Source: DATFQE01 sp035264445 (GTDB lineage: Bacteria > Actinomycetota > Thermoleophilia > Gaiellales > Gaiellaceae). Taken from it: 5,598 nucleotides of DNA. Positions 1-4,638 of this stretch are shown here, piece after piece (within the stretch, counting starts at the first letter, position 1; each line of letters begins with the position of its first letter). The stretch is taken from assembly GCA_035264445.1 (NCBI GenBank), contig DATFQE010000015.1, positions 1 through 5,598 on the forward strand, given 5' to 3'. Made by a program: the position numbers and the translations under genes. The notes below the pieces were generated by a model. That model was not told where the DNA came from and ran no database searches. It saw nothing but the letters and a program-made list of their open reading frames with translations.

Positions 1-810
1 CTGCGCCTCCAGTCGCGAGCGGGTGCGGTCGATCGAGCGTATGAGCGCAGCGGCGGACCACGGGTGGACGTCGCCGTGCTCGATCGGTACGACCCACGCG
101 AACGTCCGGAACTTCGACTGGAGGACGGGGGAGCCGCTGAGGCCGGCGACGCCCTCCGCGAGAACGAGGGGAGGCGGAGCAGGCAGGTGGTACCGGCTGG
201 ACCGTCGGTACGCATCGCTCCGGTTGGCCTCGGAGCTGGCGCTCCTTGCCGGCGCGATCGCGTCGCCGAACAGCGTGGTCGAGCGGAAGTCGCCGCGGCC
301 GACGCGGACGAGGCGGAGACCCGGAACATTCGGAAGCCTGCCGCCGCCGCGGACCTCGACGACCTCGCACCGGGCGGGCGTACAAGGACGCGGTAACCGG
401 CCCGCCTCGAGTTGGATCCAGCGTGCCAGCCCGTCGACGGCGCCGAGACCGATGTACGCGCCGGCGATCGTGCTTTCGCGGTAGAGGACGGTCGCGATCG
501 GCTCGCGCCTCATCAGCGGGGTCAGCCCCCGACGCGCACGGTGGTCGAGGACGCGATAGCGGTCCGACTGCCCCGCGACGCTAAAGGACGCCAGCCGGAT
601 CGCGCGTGTCTCCGCAGGAAGCGCCGCGACCCGGTCGGCCACGCTCCGGCCCTGCGCGACGAGCGTGCCGGCCTGCATCGCCGCGAGCGTGGCTGCGGCC
701 GCGGCGATGCCCAGCACGACGAGGACGACTCGCTCCGGACGGTGTCGCAGCCGAATCGCCGCGAGCTGCAGCGGCACTGCGACCCGGCGTGCGCGGGCGA
801 TCGCCGTCAC
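1..810 (-). CDS. FtsX/MacB-type ABC transporter permease, N-terminal part (gene runs off the left edge)
   Basis: The frame is open for 270 codons without a stop, from a GTG at 810-808 to the window edge, so the C-terminal part is missing. Residues 1-26 are basic (RARR, RLRHRPER); residues 27-46 (VVLVVLGIAAAAATLAAMQA) form one hydrophobic helix. The rest is a non-membrane domain expected to lie outside the cytoplasm. It contains the stretch LEAGRLPRPCTPARCEVVEV (about 134-153), with Cys143 and Cys148, typical of the MacB-like periplasmic domain in actinobacterial FtsX-family permeases. Such permeases work with a cytoplasmic ATPase in exporting or releasing substrates or in mechanotransmission; no ATPase lies in view and the substrate cannot be inferred. 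No in-frame alternative start or Shine-Dalgarno precedes the GTG; a TACGCT box seven bases upstream suggests a leaderless transcript. The permease assignment rests on the N-terminal helix and extracytoplasmic motif; the defining FtsX domain is outside the window. Confidence 0.78.
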   Translation of the reverse strand, partial: MTAIARARRVAVPLQLAAIRLRHRPERVVLVVLGIAAAAATLAAMQAGTLVAQGRSVADRVAALPAETRAIRLASFSVAGQSDRYRVLDHRARRGLTPLMRREPIATVLYRESTIAGAYIGLGAVDGLARWIQLEAGRLPRPCTPARCEVVEVRGGGRLPNVPGLRLVRVGRGDFRSTTLFGDAIAPARSASSEANRSDAYRRSSRYHLPAPPPLVLAEGVAGLSGSPVLQSKFRTFAWVVPIEHGDVHPWSAAALIRSIDRTRSRLEAQ

Positions 811-823
811 CGGTAAAAGCGTA
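811..823 (-). promoter_or_regulatory. Candidate -10 box for leaderless permease transcript
   Basis: Reading the minus strand, TACGCT (823 to 818) fits the TAnnnT form of an actinobacterial -10 box and lies seven bases before the GTG at 810. Transcription would therefore begin at or next to the start codon, consistent with the lack of a Shine-Dalgarno. No convincing -35 hexamer is seen at 16-19 bases. Confidence 0.4.
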
Positions 824-854
824 TCGCAGGTGACGCAAGGCCCGTCCGCGCAAC

Positions 855-866
855 TACACTCGGCGC
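855..866 (+). promoter_or_regulatory. Candidate -10 box for leaderless CGNR-protein transcript
   Basis: TACACT at 855-860 matches the TAnnnT -10 pattern and ends six bases before the GTG at 867, so the first transcribed base may be the start codon itself. No ribosome binding site precedes this GTG. A weak -35 candidate, GTGACG (830-835, four of six matches to TTGACA), has a long spacer of 19. It lies close to the divergent permease promoter, so the two promoters may compete or share a regulator. Confidence 0.5.
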
Positions 867-1427
867 GTGCCGCGCTACGACGTCCCGAAGGCTGCCCCAG
901 AGCCGCTTCGCCTCGTGCAGCGCTTCGTCAACACGGTGGATCGGGAGCACGAGCGGGAATGGCTCGGATCGCCGGCCGAGCTCGAGGCGTGGCTCCGTGA
1001 GAACGGGCTCGTCGCCGGCCGGCCGAACGCGCGGCTGTTGCGGCGTGCGCATGACCTTCGCGAGGCCCTGCGCGAGCTGCTCGTGGCCAACAATCACGGC
1101 ATCGCTCCTCCGGCGGACGCCGTCGCCACCGTCAATGCGATCGCCGCGGCAGGCCGGCTCGCGCCTCGTCTGCGGGAGGACGGCCTTCTCTCCTTGTCCG
1201 AGCCGGCCGGGCGCTCGCCGCCGGCGCCACTCGCCCGCATCGTCGGCGTTGCCTTCGAGGCGATGCTCGAGGGGAACTGGTCGAGGCTAAAGGCCTGCCG
1301 CAACTGCCGCTGGGCTTTCTACGACTATTCGCGCAACCGGGCGGCGACATGGTGCTCGATGACCCTCTGCGGCAGCCGACTGAAGGCACGCAGCTACCGG
1401 CGCGGAGCGCGCTCACGCCTCCCGTAG
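867..1427 (+). CDS. ABATE/CGNR zinc-finger domain protein, putative transcription regulator
   Basis: 186 aa, usual length for the family. The N-terminal part (about residues 12-130) is helical and fits the ABATE domain, beginning with a phrase like LRLVQRFVNTVD and a YLxSPxELxxWL-type segment (here EWLGSPAELEAWL, 31-43). The C-terminal part (about 141-182) is the CGNR treble-clef-like zinc finger: Cys144 and Cys147 (CRNC), then Cys163 (WCS) and Cys168, with a basic tail (RLKARSYRRGARSR). All four metal-binding cysteines are present. The family name motif CGNR reads CGSR here (168-171), a conservative change. Proteins of this type are thought to bind DNA or RNA as stress-linked regulators, but few have been studied; the target is unknown. 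The GTG start is chosen from the TACACT box six bases upstream and the absence of earlier starts in frame. It is divergent from the permease gene, so regulation of that neighbour or itself is possible. Confidence 0.92.
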   Translation: MPRYDVPKAAPEPLRLVQRFVNTVDREHEREWLGSPAELEAWLRENGLVAGRPNARLLRRAHDLREALRELLVANNHGIAPPADAVATVNAIAAAGRLAPRLREDGLLSLSEPAGRSPPAPLARIVGVAFEAMLEGNWSRLKACRNCRWAFYDYSRNRAATWCSMTLCGSRLKARSYRRGARSRLP

Positions 1428-1471
1428 GCCTCGCGGGTGCGGCCAAGCCCAACTGACCGAGCCAGCGAGCC

Positions 1472-1484
1472 GACCAGACTGGTC
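1472..1484. promoter_or_regulatory. Perfect 6-1-6 palindrome, possible operator
   Basis: GACCAG-A-CTGGTC is a perfect inverted repeat in the 145-bp gap between the CGNR gene and the propeller gene, about 90 bases upstream of the propeller start. The arms are too short and T-poor to make a persuasive terminator for the upstream gene, so a protein-binding site for the downstream operon is the more likely role. The rest of the gap holds an AT-richer patch (ATTAGTTTTCGG, about 1506-1517) and no visible gene. Confidence 0.35.
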
Positions 1485-1572
1485 ACGCGCACGCCGCTCG
1501 CACCGATTAGTTTTCGGTTCCGATCGGGTCTACCCCCTGACGCATGTCGAGAGCGACCGTAAGGAGGGATCG

Positions 1573-2688
1573 ATGAGCAAGGTTCGGCTGCTCGTGGGCA
1601 CGCGCAAGGGTGCCTTCGTGCTGACGGCTGACGGGACGCGCGACGACTGGGGCGTCCGCGGGCCCTTCTTCACCGGCTGGGAGATCTACCACCTCAACGC
1701 GTCTCCGGCCGAGCCCGACCGGATCTACGCGTCGCAGACAAGCGGGTGGTTCGGTCAGGTCGTCCAGCGCTCCGACGACGGCGGCGACACCTGGGAGCCG
1801 GTCGGCAACGAGTTCGCCTACGAGGGCGTCGCCGGGACGCACCAGTGGTACGACGGCACACAGCACCCGTGGGAGTTCGCGCGCGTCTGGCATTTCGAGC
1901 CGTCGCACACCGACCCCGACACCGTCTACGCAGGCGCGGAGGACGCCGCGCTCTTCAAGTCGACGGACGGCGGCCAGACCTGGAAGGAGCTCGCGGGGCT
2001 CCGCACGCACACCACCGGCGATCAGTGGCAGCCGGGCGCCGGCGGGCTGTGCCTGCACACGATCCTCATCCATCCCGAGAACGAAGACCGAATGACGGTG
2101 GCGATCTCAGCGGCCGGGACGTTCCGCACCGACGACGGCGGCGAGACCTGGCAGCCGATCAATAAGGGGCTGCGCTCGCGCGAGCTGCCGGACGAGGAGC
2201 GCGAGGTCGGCCACTGCGTCCACCGCCTGGCGATGAACACCTCGCAGCCCGACACGCTGTTCATGCAGAAGCACTGGCACGTGATGCGAAGCGACGACGC
2301 CGGCGACTCCTGGCAGAAGGTGAGCGGGAACCTGCCGACCGACTTCGGCTTCCCGATCGCCGTCCACGCGAACGAGCCCGAGACCGTCTACGTCGTCCCG
2401 ATCAAGAGCGACTCCGAGCACGTCCCGCCCGACGGCAAGCTCCGCGTCTACCGCAGCCGCACCGGTGGGAACGAGTGGGACCCGCTGACGAGCGGCCTGC
2501 CGCAGGAGCATTGCTACGTGAACATCCTTCGCGACTCGATGGCCGTCGACAGCCTCGATCCGTGCGGGGTCTACTTCGGCACCACGGGCGGCCAGGTCTA
2601 CGCGTCCGCCGACGCGGGCGACACGTGGACGGCGGTCGTGCGCGACCTCCCGCCCGTGCTCTCGGTCGAGGCGCAAGTGCTGCCGTGA
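1573..2688 (+). CDS. Cytosolic Asp-box (BNR repeat) beta-propeller protein
   Basis: 371 aa starting at ATG 1573, fixed by an AAGGAGG ribosome site at 1561-1567. Six Asp-box motifs of the form S/T-x-D/T-x-G-x-T/S/E-W recur: residues 67-74 (SDDGGDTW), 130-137 (STDGGQTW), 186-193 (TDDGGETW), 240-247 (SDDAGDSW), 295-302 (SRTGGNEW, degenerate) and 345-352 (SADAGDTW). Spacing of 50-63 residues equals one propeller blade each. Blade edges carry DRIYAS, DTVYAG, DTLFMQ and ETVYVV, the usual beta strands before each box. Databases often name such proteins 'exo-alpha-sialidase' or 'WD40/YVTN/BNR-like', but no signal peptide and no F/YRIP arginine motif are seen, so sialidase activity is not supported. 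The invariant-looking segment HQWYDGTQHPWEFARVWHFE (90-109) is rich in His and Trp and may form a binding site. It overlaps the MoaD-like gene by four bases, so the two are probably co-translated. Substrate or partner is unknown. Confidence 0.93.
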   Translation: MSKVRLLVGTRKGAFVLTADGTRDDWGVRGPFFTGWEIYHLNASPAEPDRIYASQTSGWFGQVVQRSDDGGDTWEPVGNEFAYEGVAGTHQWYDGTQHPWEFARVWHFEPSHTDPDTVYAGAEDAALFKSTDGGQTWKELAGLRTHTTGDQWQPGAGGLCLHTILIHPENEDRMTVAISAAGTFRTDDGGETWQPINKGLRSRELPDEEREVGHCVHRLAMNTSQPDTLFMQKHWHVMRSDDAGDSWQKVSGNLPTDFGFPIAVHANEPETVYVVPIKSDSEHVPPDGKLRVYRSRTGGNEWDPLTSGLPQEHCYVNILRDSMAVDSLDPCGVYFGTTGGQVYASADAGDTWTAVVRDLPPVLSVEAQVLP

Positions 2689-2981
2689 TCCGCGTAACGC
2701 TTCCCCACCACCTGCGCACGCTGGCACGCGTCGACGGCGAGGTGCGCCTGGAGCTCCAGGCGCCGCCGACGGTGAGCTCGGTCCTCGACGCGCTCGAGGA
2801 GAACTACCCGGTGCTCTGCGGGACGATCCGCGACCACCAAACGGCCGAGCGCCGAGACTTCATCCGGTTCTTCGCCTGCGGGCAGGACCTGTCGTGCGAG
2901 CCCGCCGACGATCCGCTGCCCGCCGACGTCGCATCCGGCAAGGAGCCGTTTCGCGTCGTCGGCGCGATGGCGGGCGGCTAG
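2685..2981 (+). CDS. MoaD/ThiS-family beta-grasp (sulfur-carrier-like) protein
   Basis: 98 aa. The GTG start shares the GTGA tetranucleotide with the stop of the propeller gene, the classic arrangement for translational coupling. The protein opens with a beta strand (VIRVTLPHHLRTLA), then a second strand (GEVRLELQAP), a helix (TVSSVLDALEENYP), a middle region with IRFFACGQDL and a final strand ending AMAGG. The C-terminal Gly-Gly (97-98) is the residue pair that MoaD, ThiS and CysO use for adenylation, thiocarboxylation or conjugation, so the active end is intact. It is somewhat longer than MoaD of molybdenum cofactor synthesis (about 80 aa), and the segment between the helix and the last strand (50-88, with Cys65 and Cys71) seems specific to a subfamily. 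No MoaE, MoeB/ThiF-like activator or cysteine synthase lies in view, so a role in molybdopterin, thiamin or cysteine synthesis cannot be assigned. I recall this subfamily commonly paired with a BNR protein, unverified. Confidence 0.92.
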   Translation: MIRVTLPHHLRTLARVDGEVRLELQAPPTVSSVLDALEENYPVLCGTIRDHQTAERRDFIRFFACGQDLSCEPADDPLPADVASGKEPFRVVGAMAGG

Positions 2982-3172
2982 TCAGGCAGGCGCTCGCCCA
3001 ACGGCTCGCCGAGGGACTCGTCCGCCGGCTCGTCGCCCGGAACCGGCTCGCCCATCTCGGCGGCGAGCTTCCGTGCCTCTTTCTTTTCGGCCTTCATCTC
3101 GCGGCGCTCCTTGAGCCGCCGCTCGCGGTTCAACTTCGCCATCGTCGTTTGCCTCTTCGCGTTCGAGCCCAT
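2978..3172 (-). CDS. Small charged helical protein (64 aa), conserved hypothetical
   Basis: ATG at 3172 is preceded by AGAAGGGA with a spacing of seven bases. A second ATG, eleven codons in (MAKLNRERR), has AAGAGG nine bases before it and could be the true start. Residues 11-40 are dominated by Lys, Arg and Glu (MAKLNRERRLKERREMKAEK and on) and should form one long amphipathic or coiled helix; the tail (41-64) is acidic with recurring GEP/DEP units. I recall similar unnamed short proteins beginning MAKxNRExxxRER in actinobacteria and other bacteria; no function is known to me. The charge pattern would suit nucleic acid or ribosome binding, an inference only. It is divergent from the cold-shock gene and convergent with the MoaD-like gene, whose stop interlocks with its own in the sequence CTAG (2978-2981), leaving no room for a terminator. 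Confidence 0.75.
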   Translation of the reverse strand: MGSNAKRQTTMAKLNRERRLKERREMKAEKKEARKLAAEMGEPVPGDEPADESLGEPLGERLPD

Positions 3173-3220
3173 ATGCGGGTCCCTTCTGCCGCCGGCGCCC
3201 GCGGACGTTCGCGGAACTAC

Positions 3221-3249
3221 ACCGTAGCGATAAACCCTGCTACCGTGGC
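3221..3249. promoter_or_regulatory. Divergent promoter region of the cold-shock and 64-aa genes, with a 21-bp-spaced direct repeat
   Basis: This AT-richer patch contains a candidate rightward -10, TACCGT (3241-3246), with an upstream TGC (extended -10), and a candidate leftward -10, TACGGT (3226 to 3221 on the minus strand). ACCGTAGC (3221-3228) and ACCGTGGC (3242-3249) match at seven of eight positions and are exactly 21 bp apart, two helical turns; GTAGC/GCTAC also form an inverted repeat across the gap. No good -35 hexamers are visible. A start near 3253 would give the cold-shock gene a 5' leader of roughly 65-70 bases. Confidence 0.35.
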
Positions 3250-3320
3250 TTTAACTAGAGCGAGTTCGGGGCAGTCCAGCGCCTTCCTACCCGTTCGTAA
3301 GACGCGGAAGGGAGGTTTTT

Positions 3321-3530
3321 ATGGCAACCGGAACCGTGAAGTGGTTCAACGACGCGAAGGGCTACGGCTTCATCACGCCCGACGAGGGCGGGAAGGACGT
3401 GTTCGTTCACCACAGCAACGTGCGAGGCGAGGGCTACAAGTCCCTGGCCGAGGGCGCCAAGGTCGAGTTCGAGCCGGCCGAAGGTCAGAAGGGCCCCGAG
3501 GCCACGAACGTCGTCCAGCTCGCCTCCTAG
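3321..3530 (+). CDS. CspA-family cold-shock protein
   Basis: 69 aa, full family length, a single cold-shock domain (five-stranded OB fold) that binds single-stranded RNA and DNA and melts RNA structure in the cytoplasm. Both RNA-binding motifs are intact: RNP1 as KGYGFI (13-18) and RNP2 as VFVHHS (27-32), with the usual opening TGTVKWFNDAKGYGFI. The ending GPEATNVV is also typical. The start is fixed by the GGAAGGGAGG ribosome site at about 3308-3315 followed by five T residues and ATG. It is monocistronic: divergent from the 64-aa gene and followed directly by a strong hairpin. Many actinobacteria carry several paralogues, so no specific gene symbol is given, and whether this one responds to cold cannot be read from the sequence. 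Confidence 0.98.
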   Translation: MATGTVKWFNDAKGYGFITPDEGGKDVFVHHSNVRGEGYKSLAEGAKVEFEPAEGQKGPEATNVVQLAS

Positions 3531-3542
3531 CGAGCGCCGGCC

Positions 3543-3574
3543 CTGAGCGCGTCGGGCGAGCCCGGCGCGCTCGG
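3543..3574 (+). terminator. Strong hairpin after the cold-shock gene, likely terminator
   Basis: The arms GAGCGCGTCGGG and CCCGGCGCGCTC pair over 12 bases with one T-G wobble, closing on a CGAG loop; two further outer pairs (T-G, C-G) can extend the stem to 14. It starts 13 bases after the stop codon. There is no T-run after it, as is common for terminators in high-GC actinobacteria. Confidence 0.75.
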
Positions 3575-3645
3575 CCATACGCCTACTGAACGGAGTTGAG
3601 ATCGCGGCGAGAGAAGATCCGGCCGGCGGAGAAGCCCCGGTCGTC

Positions 3646-3822
3646 ATGGTCCGCTTCGGCGAGCTCGAGTTCACCGTGGCCGAGGCCGCCCGGCTGAGCG
3701 ACGCCTCGATCGCCGACCGGCTCGTCGACACGGGAGTCTCGCGTCTCACCGCCGCACGGATCGTCGAGCTCGGGCGCGGCGCCGACGCCGGGCGCGCCCG
3801 CCCGCACAAAGCGCGGCGCTGA
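3646..3822 (+). CDS. Probable 58-aa hypothetical protein
   Basis: ATG at 3646 to TGA at 3820-3822, with GGAGAAG eleven bases upstream as a weak ribosome site. The coding case rests on codon use: nearly every third position is G or C, as in the sure genes here, while the overlapping minus-strand frame (3583-3858) has a mixed third position and an unlikely composition. The product starts with a probable beta strand (MVRFGELEFT), followed by two short helices (VAEAARLSDASIADRLVDTG and SRLTAARIVELG) and a basic tail (ARPHKARR). The SIADRLVDTGVSRLTAARIV segment could be a small helix-turn-helix, but I recognise no family. The frame remains open upstream to about 3571 without a usual start codon, so ATG 3646 is the only credible start. 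It sits downstream of the cold-shock terminator hairpin and presumably needs its own promoter, which I cannot identify. Confidence 0.45.
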   Translation: MVRFGELEFTVAEAARLSDASIADRLVDTGVSRLTAARIVELGRGADAGRARPHKARR

Positions 3823-3925
3823 GAGCTCCGGCGACTCACTCTTTGAGCAGATCCACATAGCGCGCCTCGTTTACGCGCCCCTCCGCCGCGGGAGCCTCCA
3901 ACGACACACACAAGGAGGGGTCTGC

Positions 3926-4204
3926 ATGGCAACACGTGACATCACGACGGACGACCGGGTACGCGCCGTGTCGCAGCCCGTCGTCACACGGATCGCGGAG
4001 ACGAAGCCGTCGTTCCTGACGACCGAGTTCTGGGCGATGGTCGGATCCATCGCCGCGATCCTCGTCGCCGTCTCACAGGCGGATAACTTCGACGCGCCCC
4101 GGGCGTGGACGCTGGTCGCCGCGGTGGTGATCGGCTACATGGTCAGCCGCGGGCTGGCGAAGAGCGGCAGCGCACACCGCGACCGCGACCGCGCCGACCA
4201 CTAG
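3926..4204 (+). CDS. Small two-helix membrane protein (92 aa), conserved hypothetical
   Basis: The ATG at 3926 follows a perfect AAGGAGG (3912-3918) at seven bases. Residues 1-30 are polar and probably cytoplasmic; a hydrophobic helix spans about 34-50 (EFWAMVGSIAAILVAVS), a short charged loop follows (QADNFDAPRA), then a second helix at about 60-74 (AWTLVAAVVIGYMVS). The end is polar, with the conserved-looking SRGLAKSGS (74-82) and a run of Arg/Asp. Both ends should lie on the same side of the membrane. I recall an unnamed actinobacterial family with the same order of features (KPSFxTTEFW, then IGYMVSRGLAKSGS); no function is known to me. It appears to be a single-gene unit, ending 24 bases before a bidirectional hairpin. 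A GTTTAC (3869-3874) followed after 15 bases by GGGAGC might be a stress-sigma promoter, but the second half is a poor match. Confidence 0.87.
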   Translation: MATRDITTDDRVRAVSQPVVTRIAETKPSFLTTEFWAMVGSIAAILVAVSQADNFDAPRAWTLVAAVVIGYMVSRGLAKSGSAHRDRDRADH

Positions 4205-4228
4205 AGCATCGCCCTGACGCACGATCGA

Positions 4229-4258
4229 GCGAAGGCCGGGCCCAGGCCCGGCCTTCGC
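4229..4258. terminator. 14-bp perfect hairpin, bidirectional terminator
   Basis: GCGAAGGCCGGGCC and GGCCCGGCCTTCGC are perfect reverse complements separated by only CA (so in practice a 13-bp stem with a CCAG loop). It lies between two convergent genes, 25 bases after the stop of the 92-aa membrane protein and eight bases beyond the stop of the YvlD-like gene, and can serve both strands. No T-run follows on the plus strand; on the minus strand there is likewise none. Confidence 0.88.
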
Positions 4259-4266
4259 AACTAGCG

Positions 4267-4638
4267 TTAGTCGCCGCGGCCCAGGAGCGAGTTGAGGATC
4301 CAGTTCACCAGCCAGACCACGATCGTCGCCCAGACGTACGTCCAGAAGCCGTCGATCTTGAAGTCCGGTGCGATCCACTCGGCCAGCGCGAGCATCAGCA
4401 CGTTGATCGCGAAGTAGCCCAGCCCGAGCGTCAGCAGGATCACGGGCAGGGTCAGGATCGCGAGCACCGGCTTGACGAACGCATTCGCGAGCCCGAGCAC
4501 TGCCGCACCCAGCAGGATCGATCCCCAGCGCCCGATCTCGATGCTGTCGAAGATCTCGTCGATGACCAGCAGCGCGACGATGTTTACACCCCAGCCGAGC
4601 AGCGCGGAGACGAGCACCGTGCGGCGGGCGTCGGTCAC
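4267..4638 (-). CDS. YvlD / 'phage holin 4' superfamily membrane protein
   Basis: 123 aa, the usual length of the Phage_holin_4_2 (DUF360, YvlD-like) family. Four hydrophobic segments are visible at about 9-27, 39-58, 63-87 and 97-117. The family signature is clear: LGLANAFVKPVLAILTLPV (48-66), then LLTLGLGYFAINVLMLALAE (68-87), then FKIDGFWTYVWATIVVWLVN (93-112). Despite the family name, members are chromosomal inner-membrane proteins, and no phage genes lie nearby, so a lysis role is not supported; in Bacillus the homologue belongs to an envelope-stress regulon. The start is a GTG (4638-4636) with no Shine-Dalgarno but with GATACT seven bases upstream. It lies 33 bases downstream of the anchored beta-sandwich gene on the same strand, so it could be co-transcribed with that gene as well as from its own promoter. 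Confidence 0.93.
   Translation of the reverse strand: MTDARRTVLVSALLGWGVNIVALLVIDEIFDSIEIGRWGSILLGAAVLGLANAFVKPVLAILTLPVILLTLGLGYFAINVLMLALAEWIAPDFKIDGFWTYVWATIVVWLVNWILNSLLGRGD

Noticed and set aside
23..816. Several plus-strand open frames in the left 800 bases
   Set aside because: All are Arg/Pro/Ala-rich shadows of the minus-strand permease, which has a clean membrane helix and a typical extracytoplasmic motif in one continuous frame.
1507..2073. 188-codon minus-strand open frame
   Set aside because: Exact antisense shadow of the Asp-box propeller gene, whose repeats prove the plus frame; the same applies to 2107-2727 on the minus strand.
1573..2688. Sialidase (neuraminidase) function
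   Set aside because: Only the structural Asp boxes are shared. The F/YRIP motif with its arginine, the arginine triad context and a signal peptide are not seen.
2894..3589. 231-codon plus-strand open frame
   Set aside because: It overlaps the ends of the MoaD-like gene, the minus-strand 64-aa gene, the cold-shock promoter and gene in another frame; its composition is Arg-rich and unstructured.
3583..3858. 91-codon minus-strand open frame competing with the 58-aa gene
   Set aside because: Third-position G/C bias is weaker than in the plus-strand frame, the start has no ribosome site and the composition is Gly/Asp-rich without predicted secondary structure.
3255..3935. 226-codon minus-strand open frame
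   Set aside because: Antisense to the certain cold-shock gene and to the strong hairpin; Ser/Arg/Ala-rich composition with no recognisable motif.
4267..4638. Prophage holin
   Set aside because: The family name is misleading: this is the YvlD-like chromosomal group, and there is no lysin, capsid, integrase or other phage gene in the window.
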